Shown here in pieces: positions 35,065 to 43,332 of a stretch of 64,000 nucleotides of DNA. Every line of letters starts with the position of its first letter. Within the stretch, counting starts at the first letter, position 1. The translations under genes and the position numbers were made by a program. The DNA is from Sporomusa termitida (GTDB taxonomy: Bacteria > Bacillota > Negativicutes > Sporomusales > Sporomusaceae), in NCBI RefSeq assembly GCF_007641255.1, contig NZ_CP036259.1, forward strand, positions 1,426,001-1,490,000, in the 5' to 3' direction. A model generated the notes under the pieces. It was not told where the DNA came from, searched no databases, and was given only the letters and a program-made list of their open reading frames with translations.

Positions 35065-35817
35065 ATGGAGAAGATATTTGGCAAAACCAAAGGCCTGACT
35101 GATGTACCCTTTCACTATTGCCCTGGCTGTACCCATGGCATCATCCACCGTCTGATCGGTGAAGTTATGGAAGAGCTTGATATTATTGGCAAAACTATCG
35201 GTGTGGCCCCGGTGGGCTGTGCCGGTTTTTCCCTTGATTTTTTCAGCTGCGACTTTGTCGGTGCGGCCCACGGCCGGGCCCAGGCCGTAGGCACCGGCAT
35301 CAAACGGGCGCAGCCTGACAAGCTTGTGTTCACCTATCAGGGCGATGGCGATATTGCTGCCATTGGGACTGCCCATGCCATTCATGTGGCGGCCAGGGGT
35401 GAAAAGATTACCTCGATTATGGTTAATAATGCGGTTTTTGGCATGACCGGCGGCCAGATGGCGCCTACCACCCTGGCCGGACAGATAACGACAACAAGCC
35501 CTTATGGCCGAGACCCGGGCCTGGTCGGAGCACCCGTAGACCTGCCTAAAACCATTGCCACTTTAAATGGTGCCGTGTATGTGGCGGCCGTGGCGGTAGA
35601 CTCTCCCAAAAACATTATGCAGGCCAAGAAAGCGCTTAAGCGCGCCTTCCAGGTACAGCAGCTGGGGCTGGGGTTTGCTTTTGTCAGCATATTATCCACC
35701 TGCCCGACTAACTGGGGCCTGTCACCGGTTGACAGCCTGGCCTGGCTCCGGGAAAACATGCTGCCTGTTTATCAAATGGGAGAGCTCAAAGTACCGGAGG
35801 AGGTTAAAAGGCTATGA
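35065..35817 (+). CDS. 2-oxoacid:ferredoxin oxidoreductase, beta subunit (TPP-binding)
   Basis: A 250-residue subunit holding thiamine diphosphate. FHYCPGCTHGIIHRL has the Cys residues of the proximal cluster region, and TYQGDGDIAAIGTAHAIH is the metal- and TPP-binding motif. NNAVFGMTGGQMAPTT is strongly conserved. ATG 35065 follows GGGAGGTG two bases after vorB. The gamma subunit start overlaps its stop. Confidence 0.92.
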   Translation: MEKIFGKTKGLTDVPFHYCPGCTHGIIHRLIGEVMEELDIIGKTIGVAPVGCAGFSLDFFSCDFVGAAHGRAQAVGTGIKRAQPDKLVFTYQGDGDIAAIGTAHAIHVAARGEKITSIMVNNAVFGMTGGQMAPTTLAGQITTTSPYGRDPGLVGAPVDLPKTIATLNGAVYVAAVAVDSPKNIMQAKKALKRAFQVQQLGLGFAFVSILSTCPTNWGLSPVDSLAWLRENMLPVYQMGELKVPEEVKRL

Positions 35818-36344
35818 TGGACAAAATACTCTTAGCTGGTTTTGGTGGTCAGGGAGTCATGTTTATCGGCAAAGTTCTGGCCTATTCAGGCATGGCAGCC
35901 GGCCATGAGGTCTGCTGGATTCCCTCCTATGGACCGGAGATGCGGGGCGGAACAGCCAATTGCTCGGTGCTTGTTGCTGACGAAGAGATTCATTCACCGG
36001 TCATAAGTCAGGCTGATGCCGGGATTGTTTTAAATCAACCCTCCTATGACCGGTTTTTGGCGCGCATCAAACCGGGGGGCACCCTGGTAGCCAACAGTTC
36101 GATTGTGGCCTTAACCCCTAAACGGGAGGATATTACTGTTATTGCTGTGGAGGCCACGGAACTGGCGAATGAAATTGGCAACTCCAGCCTGGCCAACATG
36201 GTATGTCTGGGGGCTTTGCTGCCGGCGCTTTCGCTCATTAACCTGGATAGTGTGCAAAAAGCTATGGCTGAGGTAATTGGTAAGAAAAAGCCGGAGTTAT
36301 ATGATTTGAACGTCGCCGCCATCAGCAAAGGCATGAACCGGTAA
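35814..36344 (+). CDS. 2-oxoacid:ferredoxin oxidoreductase, gamma subunit
   Basis: A 176-residue subunit with GFGGQGVMFIGKVLAYSG, GPEMRGGTANCSV and the terminal KKPELYDLN region typical of the gamma domain, which binds the CoA side. The ATG at 35814 overlaps the beta-subunit TGA (ATGATG); the second ATG at 35817 is equally possible. It completes the four-subunit enzyme; a terminator follows. Confidence 0.92.
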   Translation: MMDKILLAGFGGQGVMFIGKVLAYSGMAAGHEVCWIPSYGPEMRGGTANCSVLVADEEIHSPVISQADAGIVLNQPSYDRFLARIKPGGTLVANSSIVALTPKREDITVIAVEATELANEIGNSSLANMVCLGALLPALSLINLDSVQKAMAEVIGKKKPELYDLNVAAISKGMNR

Positions 36345-36387
36345 CAGGGGCGGCCGCAGGAACGGGTTTTACCGCAGCTGCAATGGT

Positions 36388-36425
36388 AAAAAGGGGCTGA
36401 GCTCTAAGCCGGAGCGCGGCCCTTT
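36388..36425 (+). terminator. Terminator of the oxidoreductase operon
   Basis: AAAAGGG-C-GAGCTC region pairs with GAGC-G-GCCCTTTT, loop TAAGCCG, ending in TTTTCTGC. Confidence 0.75.
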
Positions 36426-36596
36426 TCTGCATGAGCGGAAGGGTTAGGGGCTTTCTTATAAAAGCGCCAGGCCAGGCTGTTATTTTCATAGATTTTTTAA
36501 CGACAGGGGCAGCCAGGATAATAATACTTGTGGAGACTTTTGTAGCTGTGATAAGATTAAAAGATATAGATATTTGTCGATCAGGGAGCTGGTGAG

Positions 36597-37313
36597 ATGA
36601 TAAAAAGAATCATCTTTTTATTATGGGGCCTGTTTTTATTTGCCCTGGGAATTGTCTTGACTGTGCAAAGTAATCTGGGAGCCTCACCCTGGGATGTTCT
36701 GCACCTGGGGCTGATTAATTATTTCCCGGTAACCCTGGGTGAAGTGTCCCAGCTAACCGGGATTATTGTAATCCTGTTGAGCTGGCTGCTGGGAGTCAAG
36801 CCAGGCTGGGGCAGTATTGCCAACATGTATTTTATCGGGCTGTATATTGATATTATCGTCGGCAGCGGCTGGATTCCCGGTCAGCAGCAATGGCCCGCCC
36901 AGCTGGCAATGCTGCTGGCCGGCGTGGGGCTGATTGGCTGGGCCAGCTATTTTTATCTGACGGCGGCTTTTGGCGCCGGCCCCCGCGACAGCTTTATGGT
37001 TGGCGCAGTGCAAAAAACAGGCTGGCCCGTATGGAAGGTGAGGACAATACTGGAATCCGGGGTGGCCGCAACCGGCTATTGTCTGGGCGGTCCTGTAGGC
37101 CCCGGCACGATTATTATTGCCGTTACGCTCGGTCCTGCTATTCAATGGGCCTTTGCCGTTATGGGCCAACGGCCGCAGGATATCGAACATACGCCGTTTG
37201 TATTTTGGCTGCCCAGGCCTGTTGGCAATCAGGAACAGGATAAGGCGGCGGTTATGGATTTCACGGAAAAAGGCGGAGAAACAAGTGGCAGAGAATGCAA
37301 AATATCACAGTGA
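36597..37313 (+). CDS. YczE/YitT-like membrane protein
   Basis: A 238-residue integral membrane protein with about six spans. It begins MIKRIIFLLWGLFLFALGIV and contains LGASPWDVLHLGL near residue 31 and AFGAGPRDSFMVG, both characteristic of the YczE/YyaS family. Role unknown. The hydrophilic C-terminal 35 residues overlap the rarD start by 29 bp, so the two are likely co-translated. Confidence 0.85.
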   Translation: MIKRIIFLLWGLFLFALGIVLTVQSNLGASPWDVLHLGLINYFPVTLGEVSQLTGIIVILLSWLLGVKPGWGSIANMYFIGLYIDIIVGSGWIPGQQQWPAQLAMLLAGVGLIGWASYFYLTAAFGAGPRDSFMVGAVQKTGWPVWKVRTILESGVAATGYCLGGPVGPGTIIIAVTLGPAIQWAFAVMGQRPQDIEHTPFVFWLPRPVGNQEQDKAAVMDFTEKGGETSGRECKISQ

Positions 37314-38223
37314 ACACTTTACCGGCGTAGTGTCTGCAGCCGGAGCTTATTTATTATGGGGAATACTGCCGGTGTACTGGAAGCAGCTGGCTTATGTGCC
37401 GGCTTATGAGATCCTGGCCCATCGTGTGATTTGGTCGTGTGTTTTTATGTTTGCGGTTTTGCTGGCAACACGGGGTATCCGGCAGTTTGCCCAGGAAACA
37501 CTGGCAATTGTGCACAATCCGAAAAAACGTTTAGGCTTACTTGTGGCTTCGCTGCTGATAAGTGTCAACTGGCTTATTTATATCTGGGCAGTTAATGCGA
37601 ACCGCGTTGTGGAAACAAGCCTTGGTTATTATATTAACCCTCTGGTCAGTGTCCTTTTAGGAATCATGGTTCTTAAAGAGCGCTTGTCTTTGTGGCAAAG
37701 CATCTCGGTTGTGCTTGCCGCCGCCGGGGTTGCCGCCCTGGCGATAAGCTACGGGACAATTCCCTGGGTGTCGGTGTCGCTGGCCTTGTCGTTTGCTTTT
37801 TACGGCATGTGCAAAAAGATGCTGGGAATTGGCGCTGTAACATCCACAACCCTGGAGACGCTGATTGTAGCCCCGGCGGCCCTGGTTTATTTGCTGTACA
37901 TAGCCGGCCAGGGCGGCGGTGCTTTTCACCTTGACTCCTTGCTTACGGCCGCTCTGTTAATGGGGGCCGGGGCTGTGACGGCTGTCCCCCTGCTGTTGTT
38001 TGCCAGCGGTGCGAACCGTCTTTCGCTCAGCCTGCTGGGGTTTATTCAGTATATGTCGCCCACCATCGCCCTGGCCTTAGGCGTCCTTTTATATCATGAG
38101 CCGTTTACCAGTGCCCACCTGATGGCCTTCAGCCTGATCTGGCTGGCGTTGGCGGTGTTTTCACTGGCCAGAACCAGGTTTTTTGTCACGGCGGAAGGCT
38201 GGCTGAAAAAAGCAGCCTCTTGA
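37285..38223 (+). CDS. rarD: RarD-type EamA-family permease
   Basis: A ten-span drug/metabolite-type transporter of 312 residues. The frame is open upstream to 37117, but that part is a shadow of the preceding gene. GTG at 37285, eight bases after GGCGGAG, gives a start matching RarD (GVVSAAGAYLLWGILPVYWK). Other signatures are AHRVIWS, SVNWLIYIWAVN and ETSLGYYINPLVSVLLG. The substrate is unknown; the chloramphenicol association of the name is not informative here. Confidence 0.9.
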   Translation: MAENAKYHSEHFTGVVSAAGAYLLWGILPVYWKQLAYVPAYEILAHRVIWSCVFMFAVLLATRGIRQFAQETLAIVHNPKKRLGLLVASLLISVNWLIYIWAVNANRVVETSLGYYINPLVSVLLGIMVLKERLSLWQSISVVLAAAGVAALAISYGTIPWVSVSLALSFAFYGMCKKMLGIGAVTSTTLETLIVAPAALVYLLYIAGQGGGAFHLDSLLTAALLMGAGAVTAVPLLLFASGANRLSLSLLGFIQYMSPTIALALGVLLYHEPFTSAHLMAFSLIWLALAVFSLARTRFFVTAEGWLKKAAS

Positions 38224-38279
38224 CACTGATAATAACTTTAATTATAATGGAAAACAATCAGATTTATGTTGTGACGCAG

Positions 38280-38313
38280 AAGTCGCTTGCCATGATATCA
38301 TGGCAGGCGACTT
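38280..38313 (+). terminator. Terminator after rarD
   Basis: AAGTCGC-TGCCATGA pairs with CATGGCA-GCGACTT, followed by ATTTTATTTTTA. Confidence 0.85.
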
Positions 38314-38343
38314 ATTTTATTTTTATTAAAAAGGGGGATTATT

Positions 38344-38652
38344 ATGAACAAGCCTAAGAGTCATATTTTTGTCTGTACCAGCTCCCGGCCTAACGGTCAG
38401 CAAAAAGGTCATTGCCACACGAAAAACGGGGTCGAGATTGTCATGGAATTTATGGAGGAGATTGAGGAAAGGGAGCTGGGCGGTGAAGTATTTGTGACCA
38501 ATACCGGCTGTTTCGGTATTTGCGACAAGGGCCCGGTTGTGGTTGTTTATCCTGATAATGTCTGGTATGGCTCTGTAACACCGGCTGATGTCGCGGAGAT
38601 TATGGAAAACCATATCGAAGGCGGCATGCCGGTGAAAAGGTTAGAGATTTAA
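38344..38652 (+). CDS. Thioredoxin-like [2Fe-2S] ferredoxin
   Basis: A 102-residue protein of the thioredoxin-fold [2Fe-2S] ferredoxin family, as in NuoE and Shethna-type proteins. Four Cys fit the cluster pattern: Cys11 in HIFVCTSS, Cys24 in KGHCHTK, and Cys56/Cys60 in NTGCFGIC. It ends in a typical DVAEIMENHI helix. Electron partners are not encoded beside it. ATG follows AAAAAGGGGG. Confidence 0.9.
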   Translation: MNKPKSHIFVCTSSRPNGQQKGHCHTKNGVEIVMEFMEEIEERELGGEVFVTNTGCFGICDKGPVVVVYPDNVWYGSVTPADVAEIMENHIEGGMPVKRLEI

Positions 38653-38687
38653 ACAAACAGCGAGATTTGTAAAAAATCTGTTAATAG

Positions 38688-38716
38688 TTGACAATAGTTA
38701 AAAACTTATGTTAAAT
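38688..38716 (+). promoter_or_regulatory. Possible promoter of a short leader RNA
   Basis: TTGACA (38688-38693), 17 bp, TTAAAT (38711-38716). Only a hairpin at 38760-38786 lies between it and the liv promoter at 38808. It may drive a short untranslated RNA or an attenuated liv transcript. Confidence 0.4.
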
Positions 38717-38759
38717 TTAAGAAATGCAGGTGTAATAGTGTAAGCTTTCAAAAAAATGG

Positions 38760-38786
38760 GCCTATTTAGATTATGTCTAAATAGGC
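38760..38786 (+). terminator. Hairpin between the ferredoxin and livJ
   Basis: A perfect 11-bp stem, GCCTATTTAGA-TTATG-TCTAAATAGGC, followed by TCTATTTAAGG. The T-run is weak. It probably ends the ferredoxin transcript or attenuates one starting at 38720. Confidence 0.65.
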
Positions 38787-38807
38787 TCTATTTAAGGCGT
38801 AATTTGA

Positions 38808-38836
38808 TTGAAAGGAGGCAAAAATCAGACTATAAT
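38808..38836 (+). promoter_or_regulatory. Promoter of the liv operon
   Basis: TTGAAA (38808-38813), exactly 17 bp, TATAAT (38831-38836), about 40 bases before the livJ ATG. Confidence 0.7.
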
Positions 38837-38876
38837 GGTGAGTATTGAAAGTGGCTACTAAAGGAGGACTTTTTTT

Positions 38877-40034
38877 ATGAAAATGAGATGGTTAGTCCTG
38901 GTTATGCTGGCGATTTTGGCAACAGTGGCTGCTGGCTGTGGCACGGCCGGCGATGACAATGTTATCAAGATCGGCAATGCCGTCGCTTTAACCGGTGACA
39001 ATTCAACCTGGGGCCAGGCTGAAAAAAATGCCCTGGAAATGGAAATTGAAAAGATTAATGCCAAAGGCGGGGTATTAGGCAAAAAACTGCAATTGGTGGC
39101 TTATGACACCCGGGCCGATGCAACGGAAGGGGTCAATGTAACTAAAAGATTGGTCAGTGATAAAGTGGCAGGTATTATCGGACCGGGACAAAGCGGTGTG
39201 GCTATTGCCATGAGTTCGGTGGCCGAACCGGCCAAAGTGCCTTTTATTGCCACTTCGGCCACCAACCCCAAAGTGACTGTTGACGATAAGACCAATAAAG
39301 TCCGTAAGTATGCGTTTCGTACCTGTTTCATTGATCCCTTCCAGGGAACGGTGGCAGCCCAGTTTGCAGCCAAGGAACTGAAGGCTACCACGGCCGCTAT
39401 TGTTTATGATGTAGGCTCCGACTATTCAGCCTGGCTCGGCAAATATTTTACTGCCGAGTTTGAAAAGCAAGGGGGGAAAATTGTCGCCAATGAGGCTTTC
39501 CGCTCCGGCGAACTTGATTACCGCGCTATATTAGGCAAAATCAAAGGCACAAACCCTGAGGTCATTTTTATACCCACGATGCAGAAAGAAGCAGCCCTGG
39601 TGATGAAGCAGGCTGCCGACCTTGGCATTAAAACCAAGTTTGTAGGTGGTGACGGCTGGGGCAGCCCTGATTTGCTCACCCTTGGCGGCTCGGCAGTAGA
39701 AGGCTCTTATTTTGTAAACCTGGCCAGTATGGATGATCCGGATATTCAAAACTTTATTAAAGAGTATCAGGAAAAATATAAAGCCGACCCGATCATGCCC
39801 AACCCGGTTATGGCGATTGATGCCCTCTACGCGTTGGTTGATGCCATGAATAAAACCAATAGTGCCGATCCGGTGAAAATAGCCGAACAACTGGAGAAAA
39901 CCAAAGATCTCCCGGTACTAAGCGGCAAGCTGACTATTGATCCGAATACCCATGATCCGCTGAATAAGCCGGCCATCATCCAGGAAGTTAAAGATGGCAA
40001 GTTCATCTTTAAATCCAAATTTGTTACCCAGTAA
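38877..40034 (+). CDS. livJ: Branched-chain amino-acid ABC transporter, binding lipoprotein
   Basis: Periplasmic-binding component of 385 residues. The N-terminus is a lipoprotein signal with lipobox AAGC and Cys21 as the modified residue, so it is membrane-anchored. The mature part is a type I periplasmic-binding fold with IKIGNAVALTGDNSTWGQ, GPGQSGVAIAMSSVAEPAKV and FRTCFIDPFQGTVAAQFA. The ligand is probably Leu/Ile/Val, but this family also binds other amino acids and amides. ATG follows AAAGGAGGA. Confidence 0.92.
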   Translation: MKMRWLVLVMLAILATVAAGCGTAGDDNVIKIGNAVALTGDNSTWGQAEKNALEMEIEKINAKGGVLGKKLQLVAYDTRADATEGVNVTKRLVSDKVAGIIGPGQSGVAIAMSSVAEPAKVPFIATSATNPKVTVDDKTNKVRKYAFRTCFIDPFQGTVAAQFAAKELKATTAAIVYDVGSDYSAWLGKYFTAEFEKQGGKIVANEAFRSGELDYRAILGKIKGTNPEVIFIPTMQKEAALVMKQAADLGIKTKFVGGDGWGSPDLLTLGGSAVEGSYFVNLASMDDPDIQNFIKEYQEKYKADPIMPNPVMAIDALYALVDAMNKTNSADPVKIAEQLEKTKDLPVLSGKLTIDPNTHDPLNKPAIIQEVKDGKFIFKSKFVTQ

Positions 40035-40102
40035 CTTGGCGTGCAGGACGGCGCGGGAATTATTCCCACGCCGTCTTTCAATACTTAAGGAGATGGCGCA
40101 TA

Positions 40103-40975
40103 ATGTTCATTCAAACACTGGTTACAGGCCTCGCTATCGGCGGTATATACGCACTCATGGCAGTTGGCTACTCCCTGGTATTCAGCATCCTGAATTTCAG
40201 TAACTTCGCCTATGGCTCAATTATTATGCTGGGGGCGTATATTGGTTACTACCTGCTAATGGAAATGGGCGTGCCGGTATATCTGGCCATTGGCGGCTCC
40301 ATTGCCGGGGCGGCCCTGTTATGTTTGCTAAATGAGCGGTTAGCCTATAGTACGCTGCGCAAACGCAATGCACCTTCGCTGTATTTCATGATTAGTGCTA
40401 TGGGGACCTCAATTTTTTTGGAAAATTTTGTTTATGCCACGATTGGTTCAAGATTCTATGCTTTTCCGGAGGTTCTTACCCAGCAGAATTTTAGTTTTGG
40501 CGGGGTTTCGATCGGCATGCTGGATGTTTTTGCCATTGTTTTTTCTTTTATAGCCATCTATGGGCTGCATTACTTTTTACAGAACAGCAGAACAGGTATC
40601 GCTATCAGGGCTGCTTCGTATGACATGCAGGTCAGCCAGCTAAACGGTGTTAATATTGCACGCACGATTGGCTGGGTGTTTCTGCTGGCCGGAGCCCTGG
40701 CCGGGATTTCCGGCATGTTTTTGGGGATGAAATATATGGTCTATCCCACCATGGGCTGGATTACCAATAAAGCCTATATTGCCGCCGTCATTGGCGGATT
40801 GGGCAGCTTGCCGGGGGCCGTGGTCGGCGGACTGCTGCTGGGTGTCCTGGAAACCTTTGTATCGGCCTATGTATCGTCGGTTGTGCGCGATGTATTCAGC
40901 TTTTCGCTGCTGGTCGTGCTGTTATTGGTGCTGCCAACCGGTCTGTTCGGCAAATTTCTTGAGGAAAAGGTATAG
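40103..40975 (+). CDS. livH: Branched-chain amino-acid ABC transporter, permease LivH
   Basis: A 290-residue inner-membrane permease with about eight spans. It opens with FIQTLVTGLAIGGIYALMAV, and VFSILNFSNFAYGSIIMLGA is the classic LivH motif. The AAVIGGLGSLPGAVVGGLLLG loop contacts the ATPase. It starts 68 bp after livJ behind AAGGAGATG. livM follows five bases after its stop. Confidence 0.93.
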   Translation: MFIQTLVTGLAIGGIYALMAVGYSLVFSILNFSNFAYGSIIMLGAYIGYYLLMEMGVPVYLAIGGSIAGAALLCLLNERLAYSTLRKRNAPSLYFMISAMGTSIFLENFVYATIGSRFYAFPEVLTQQNFSFGGVSIGMLDVFAIVFSFIAIYGLHYFLQNSRTGIAIRAASYDMQVSQLNGVNIARTIGWVFLLAGALAGISGMFLGMKYMVYPTMGWITNKAYIAAVIGGLGSLPGAVVGGLLLGVLETFVSAYVSSVVRDVFSFSLLVVLLLVLPTGLFGKFLEEKV

Positions 40976-40980
40976 CAGAC

Positions 40981-41841
40981 ATGGCAGAATATATTAGCGG
41001 GGTTATAACTTTCAGCCTGATTTACGTCATTGCTACCGTTGGTCTGGCTGTCTTTACCGGCTTTACCGGTCTTTTTTCCTTAGGGCATGCCGCTTTTTTT
41101 GCTGTTGGCGCCTATACGGCCAGTATTCTTACTTATTTCTATGATGTTAACTACTATCTGGCCCTGGTGGCCGGTATGGCTATGGCCGCAGTGGTGGGCA
41201 CCATCATTGGCTATCCCACGCTGCGGGCCAAGCTGCGCAGTGATTACTTTGCCATTGCCACGCTGGGGTTTGGTGAAGCTGTCCGGGTGCTGCTGGAAAA
41301 CCTTGAAATTACCCAGGGCGCGCGCGGGCTTCCCGGCATTGCCAATGAAACAACGCTGACAGTTGTCGTGATAGCCACGATTCTGGTCATCTGGGTTGCC
41401 CGGAACTTCGTTTATTCCCGGTATGGCCGGGCCGCCATTGCGGTGCGGGAGGACTTTGTTGCCGCTGAGATGATGGGAATTAATCTGTTTCAGGTACGGA
41501 TGCGTTCCCTGCTGTTTAGCGCGATGACCGCCGGTTTGGCCGGCGGGTTGTTTGCTCACTATGTTTCTTTTATTCAGCCAGGCATGTTTACCGCCTATTT
41601 GTCGACCCAATTGACAGCAAGCGTTGTCGCCGGCGGTATGGGCAGCATCACCGGGCCGGTTGTTGCCGCCGTACTGTTTGTGGCTATCCCGGAAGCTCTC
41701 CGGGTGGCCAGTATGTGGCGGCTGGTGGCCTATGGCTTCCTGCTGGTGGCAATTATGGTATTCAGGCCACAGGGCTTATTTGGCTATAAAGAGATCTCTC
41801 TGCACAGTTTTCGCCGCTTGTTTAGAAAAGAGGTGTCCTGA
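40981..41841 (+). CDS. livM: Branched-chain amino-acid ABC transporter, permease LivM
   Basis: Second permease, 286 residues. FTGLFSLGHAAFFAVGAYTA near residue 28 and SDYFAIATLGFGEAVR near 82 are family motifs. VAGGMGSITGPVVAAVLF is the EAA-like loop. Its stop shares a base with the livG start (TGATG), giving tight coupling. Confidence 0.93.
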   Translation: MAEYISGVITFSLIYVIATVGLAVFTGFTGLFSLGHAAFFAVGAYTASILTYFYDVNYYLALVAGMAMAAVVGTIIGYPTLRAKLRSDYFAIATLGFGEAVRVLLENLEITQGARGLPGIANETTLTVVVIATILVIWVARNFVYSRYGRAAIAVREDFVAAEMMGINLFQVRMRSLLFSAMTAGLAGGLFAHYVSFIQPGMFTAYLSTQLTASVVAGGMGSITGPVVAAVLFVAIPEALRVASMWRLVAYGFLLVAIMVFRPQGLFGYKEISLHSFRRLFRKEVS

Positions 41842-42620
41842 TGAAGCTGCTTGAATTAAAGGGAGTAAGCAAGGCGTTTGGCGGGATCATGGCTTGCCGG
41901 GATGTCAGTTTTGTCACTAAGCAGGGACAAATCATGGGTTTGATCGGGCCTAACGGTGCCGGTAAAACCACAATGTTCAACCTGATTACCGGTGTGTACG
42001 CACCTACCAGCGGCAGTATCCTGTTTCAGGGGCAGGAGCTTGCCGGTATGGGGCCGGCTGGCATTGTAAGCCGGGGTATTGCCCGGACTTTTCAGAATAT
42101 CCGCTTATTCCGTAACCTGTCCGTGCTGGACAATGTCTGTATTGCCGTCGATAAACATGTCAAGTATTCGTTTGTGACTTCCCTGCTCAGACTGCCGTAT
42201 ATACTGAAACAGGAACAGGAAATACGGGAGCAGGCTATGGCGTATTTAGCTGAAGTGGGACTTGCGGACAAAGCCGGGGTACAGGCGGACAGCCTGCCTT
42301 ACGGCCTGCAGCGCAAGCTGGAGATTGCCCGGGCCCTGGCCCTGCGGCCCAAGCTCTTGCTGTTAGACGAACCGGCAGCCGGTATGAATCCGGAGGAATC
42401 GCTGGATTTGGCCAAACTCATCCGCCGGCTTCATCAGCGGCATAACCTGACAATATTATTGATCGAACATCATATGGATGTTGTGATGGAGCTTTGTGAT
42501 TCTATTTTTGTGCTTAATTTCGGCCTGAAACTGGCCGAAGGGACCGCACAGGCCATTCAAACCAATCCTGATGTACTCAAGGCTTATCTCGGGGAGGGGT
42601 ATAAACGTGTTAGAAGTTAG
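41841..42620 (+). CDS. livG: Branched-chain amino-acid ABC transporter, ATPase LivG
   Basis: A 259-residue ATPase. Walker A GPNGAGKTT is near residue 36. The family insert IARTFQNIRLFRNLSVLDNV follows, then a signature-like SLPYGLQRKLEIARAL, Walker B LLLLDEPAAGMNP, and IEHHMDVVM with the H-loop. The C-terminus overlaps livF by 14 bp. Confidence 0.94.
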   Translation: MKLLELKGVSKAFGGIMACRDVSFVTKQGQIMGLIGPNGAGKTTMFNLITGVYAPTSGSILFQGQELAGMGPAGIVSRGIARTFQNIRLFRNLSVLDNVCIAVDKHVKYSFVTSLLRLPYILKQEQEIREQAMAYLAEVGLADKAGVQADSLPYGLQRKLEIARALALRPKLLLLDEPAAGMNPEESLDLAKLIRRLHQRHNLTILLIEHHMDVVMELCDSIFVLNFGLKLAEGTAQAIQTNPDVLKAYLGEGYKRVRS

Positions 42621-43314
42621 CGGCCTAAATGTGAAATATGGGCAAATCCATGCTCTCCGTGATGTAACCCTGACCGTACCGGCCGGCCGGATTGTGGCCG
42701 TGATCGGCGCCAACGGGGCCGGCAAATCCACGCTGATGATGACCCTGGCCGGCCTTTTGCAGCCGGCCAGCGGCACTATTGTTTATGAAGGCCGCCCTTT
42801 ATCCCGTAAAGCGTATGAGGTTGTCGGCCAGGGGGTGTGCCTGGTGCCGGAGCGCCGGCGCCTCTATGCCAACCTTACTGTTAAAGAGAATCTGCTGATG
42901 GGGGCTTTTCTGCGCCAGGACAAAGCCGGTATCCAGGCTGATCTGGAAAAGATGTACCAACTCTTCCCGATCATGCAGGAACGGCTCAAACAATATGCCG
43001 GGACTTTAAGCGGCGGTGAACAGCAAATGGTGGCAATCGCCAGAGGCCTGATGTCCCGCCCGCGGCTACTGCTCCTGGATGAGCCGTCCCTGGGCCTGGC
43101 GCCGCTGATGGTTGCCAATATGTTTGCGGTTATCCGCGGCATCCGCGCTCAGGGCACGACGATACTGCTGGCAGAGCAGAATGCCTTTGAGGCGCTGGAA
43201 ATGGCGGATGAGGCTTTTGTCCTGGAAACAGGCCGGGTGATTCTGTCCGGGTCCGGTAAGACTTTGATTGATGACCCGCTGGTGCAAAAAGCATATTTGG
43301 GAATAACGCACTAA
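42607..43314 (+). CDS. livF: Branched-chain amino-acid ABC transporter, ATPase LivF
   Basis: A 235-residue ATPase. The GTG at 42607, seven bases after GGGGAGGGG, gives the family start MLEVSGLNVKYGQIHAL; the frame is open further upstream only within livG. Walker A is GANGAGKST. Then come VPERRRLYANLTVKENL, signature LSGGEQQMVAIARGL, Walker B LLLLDEPSLGL and LLAEQNA. It completes the transporter. Confidence 0.94.
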   Translation: MLEVSGLNVKYGQIHALRDVTLTVPAGRIVAVIGANGAGKSTLMMTLAGLLQPASGTIVYEGRPLSRKAYEVVGQGVCLVPERRRLYANLTVKENLLMGAFLRQDKAGIQADLEKMYQLFPIMQERLKQYAGTLSGGEQQMVAIARGLMSRPRLLLLDEPSLGLAPLMVANMFAVIRGIRAQGTTILLAEQNAFEALEMADEAFVLETGRVILSGSGKTLIDDPLVQKAYLGITH

Positions 43315-43332
43315 ATTTTGGAGGAAACAGCA

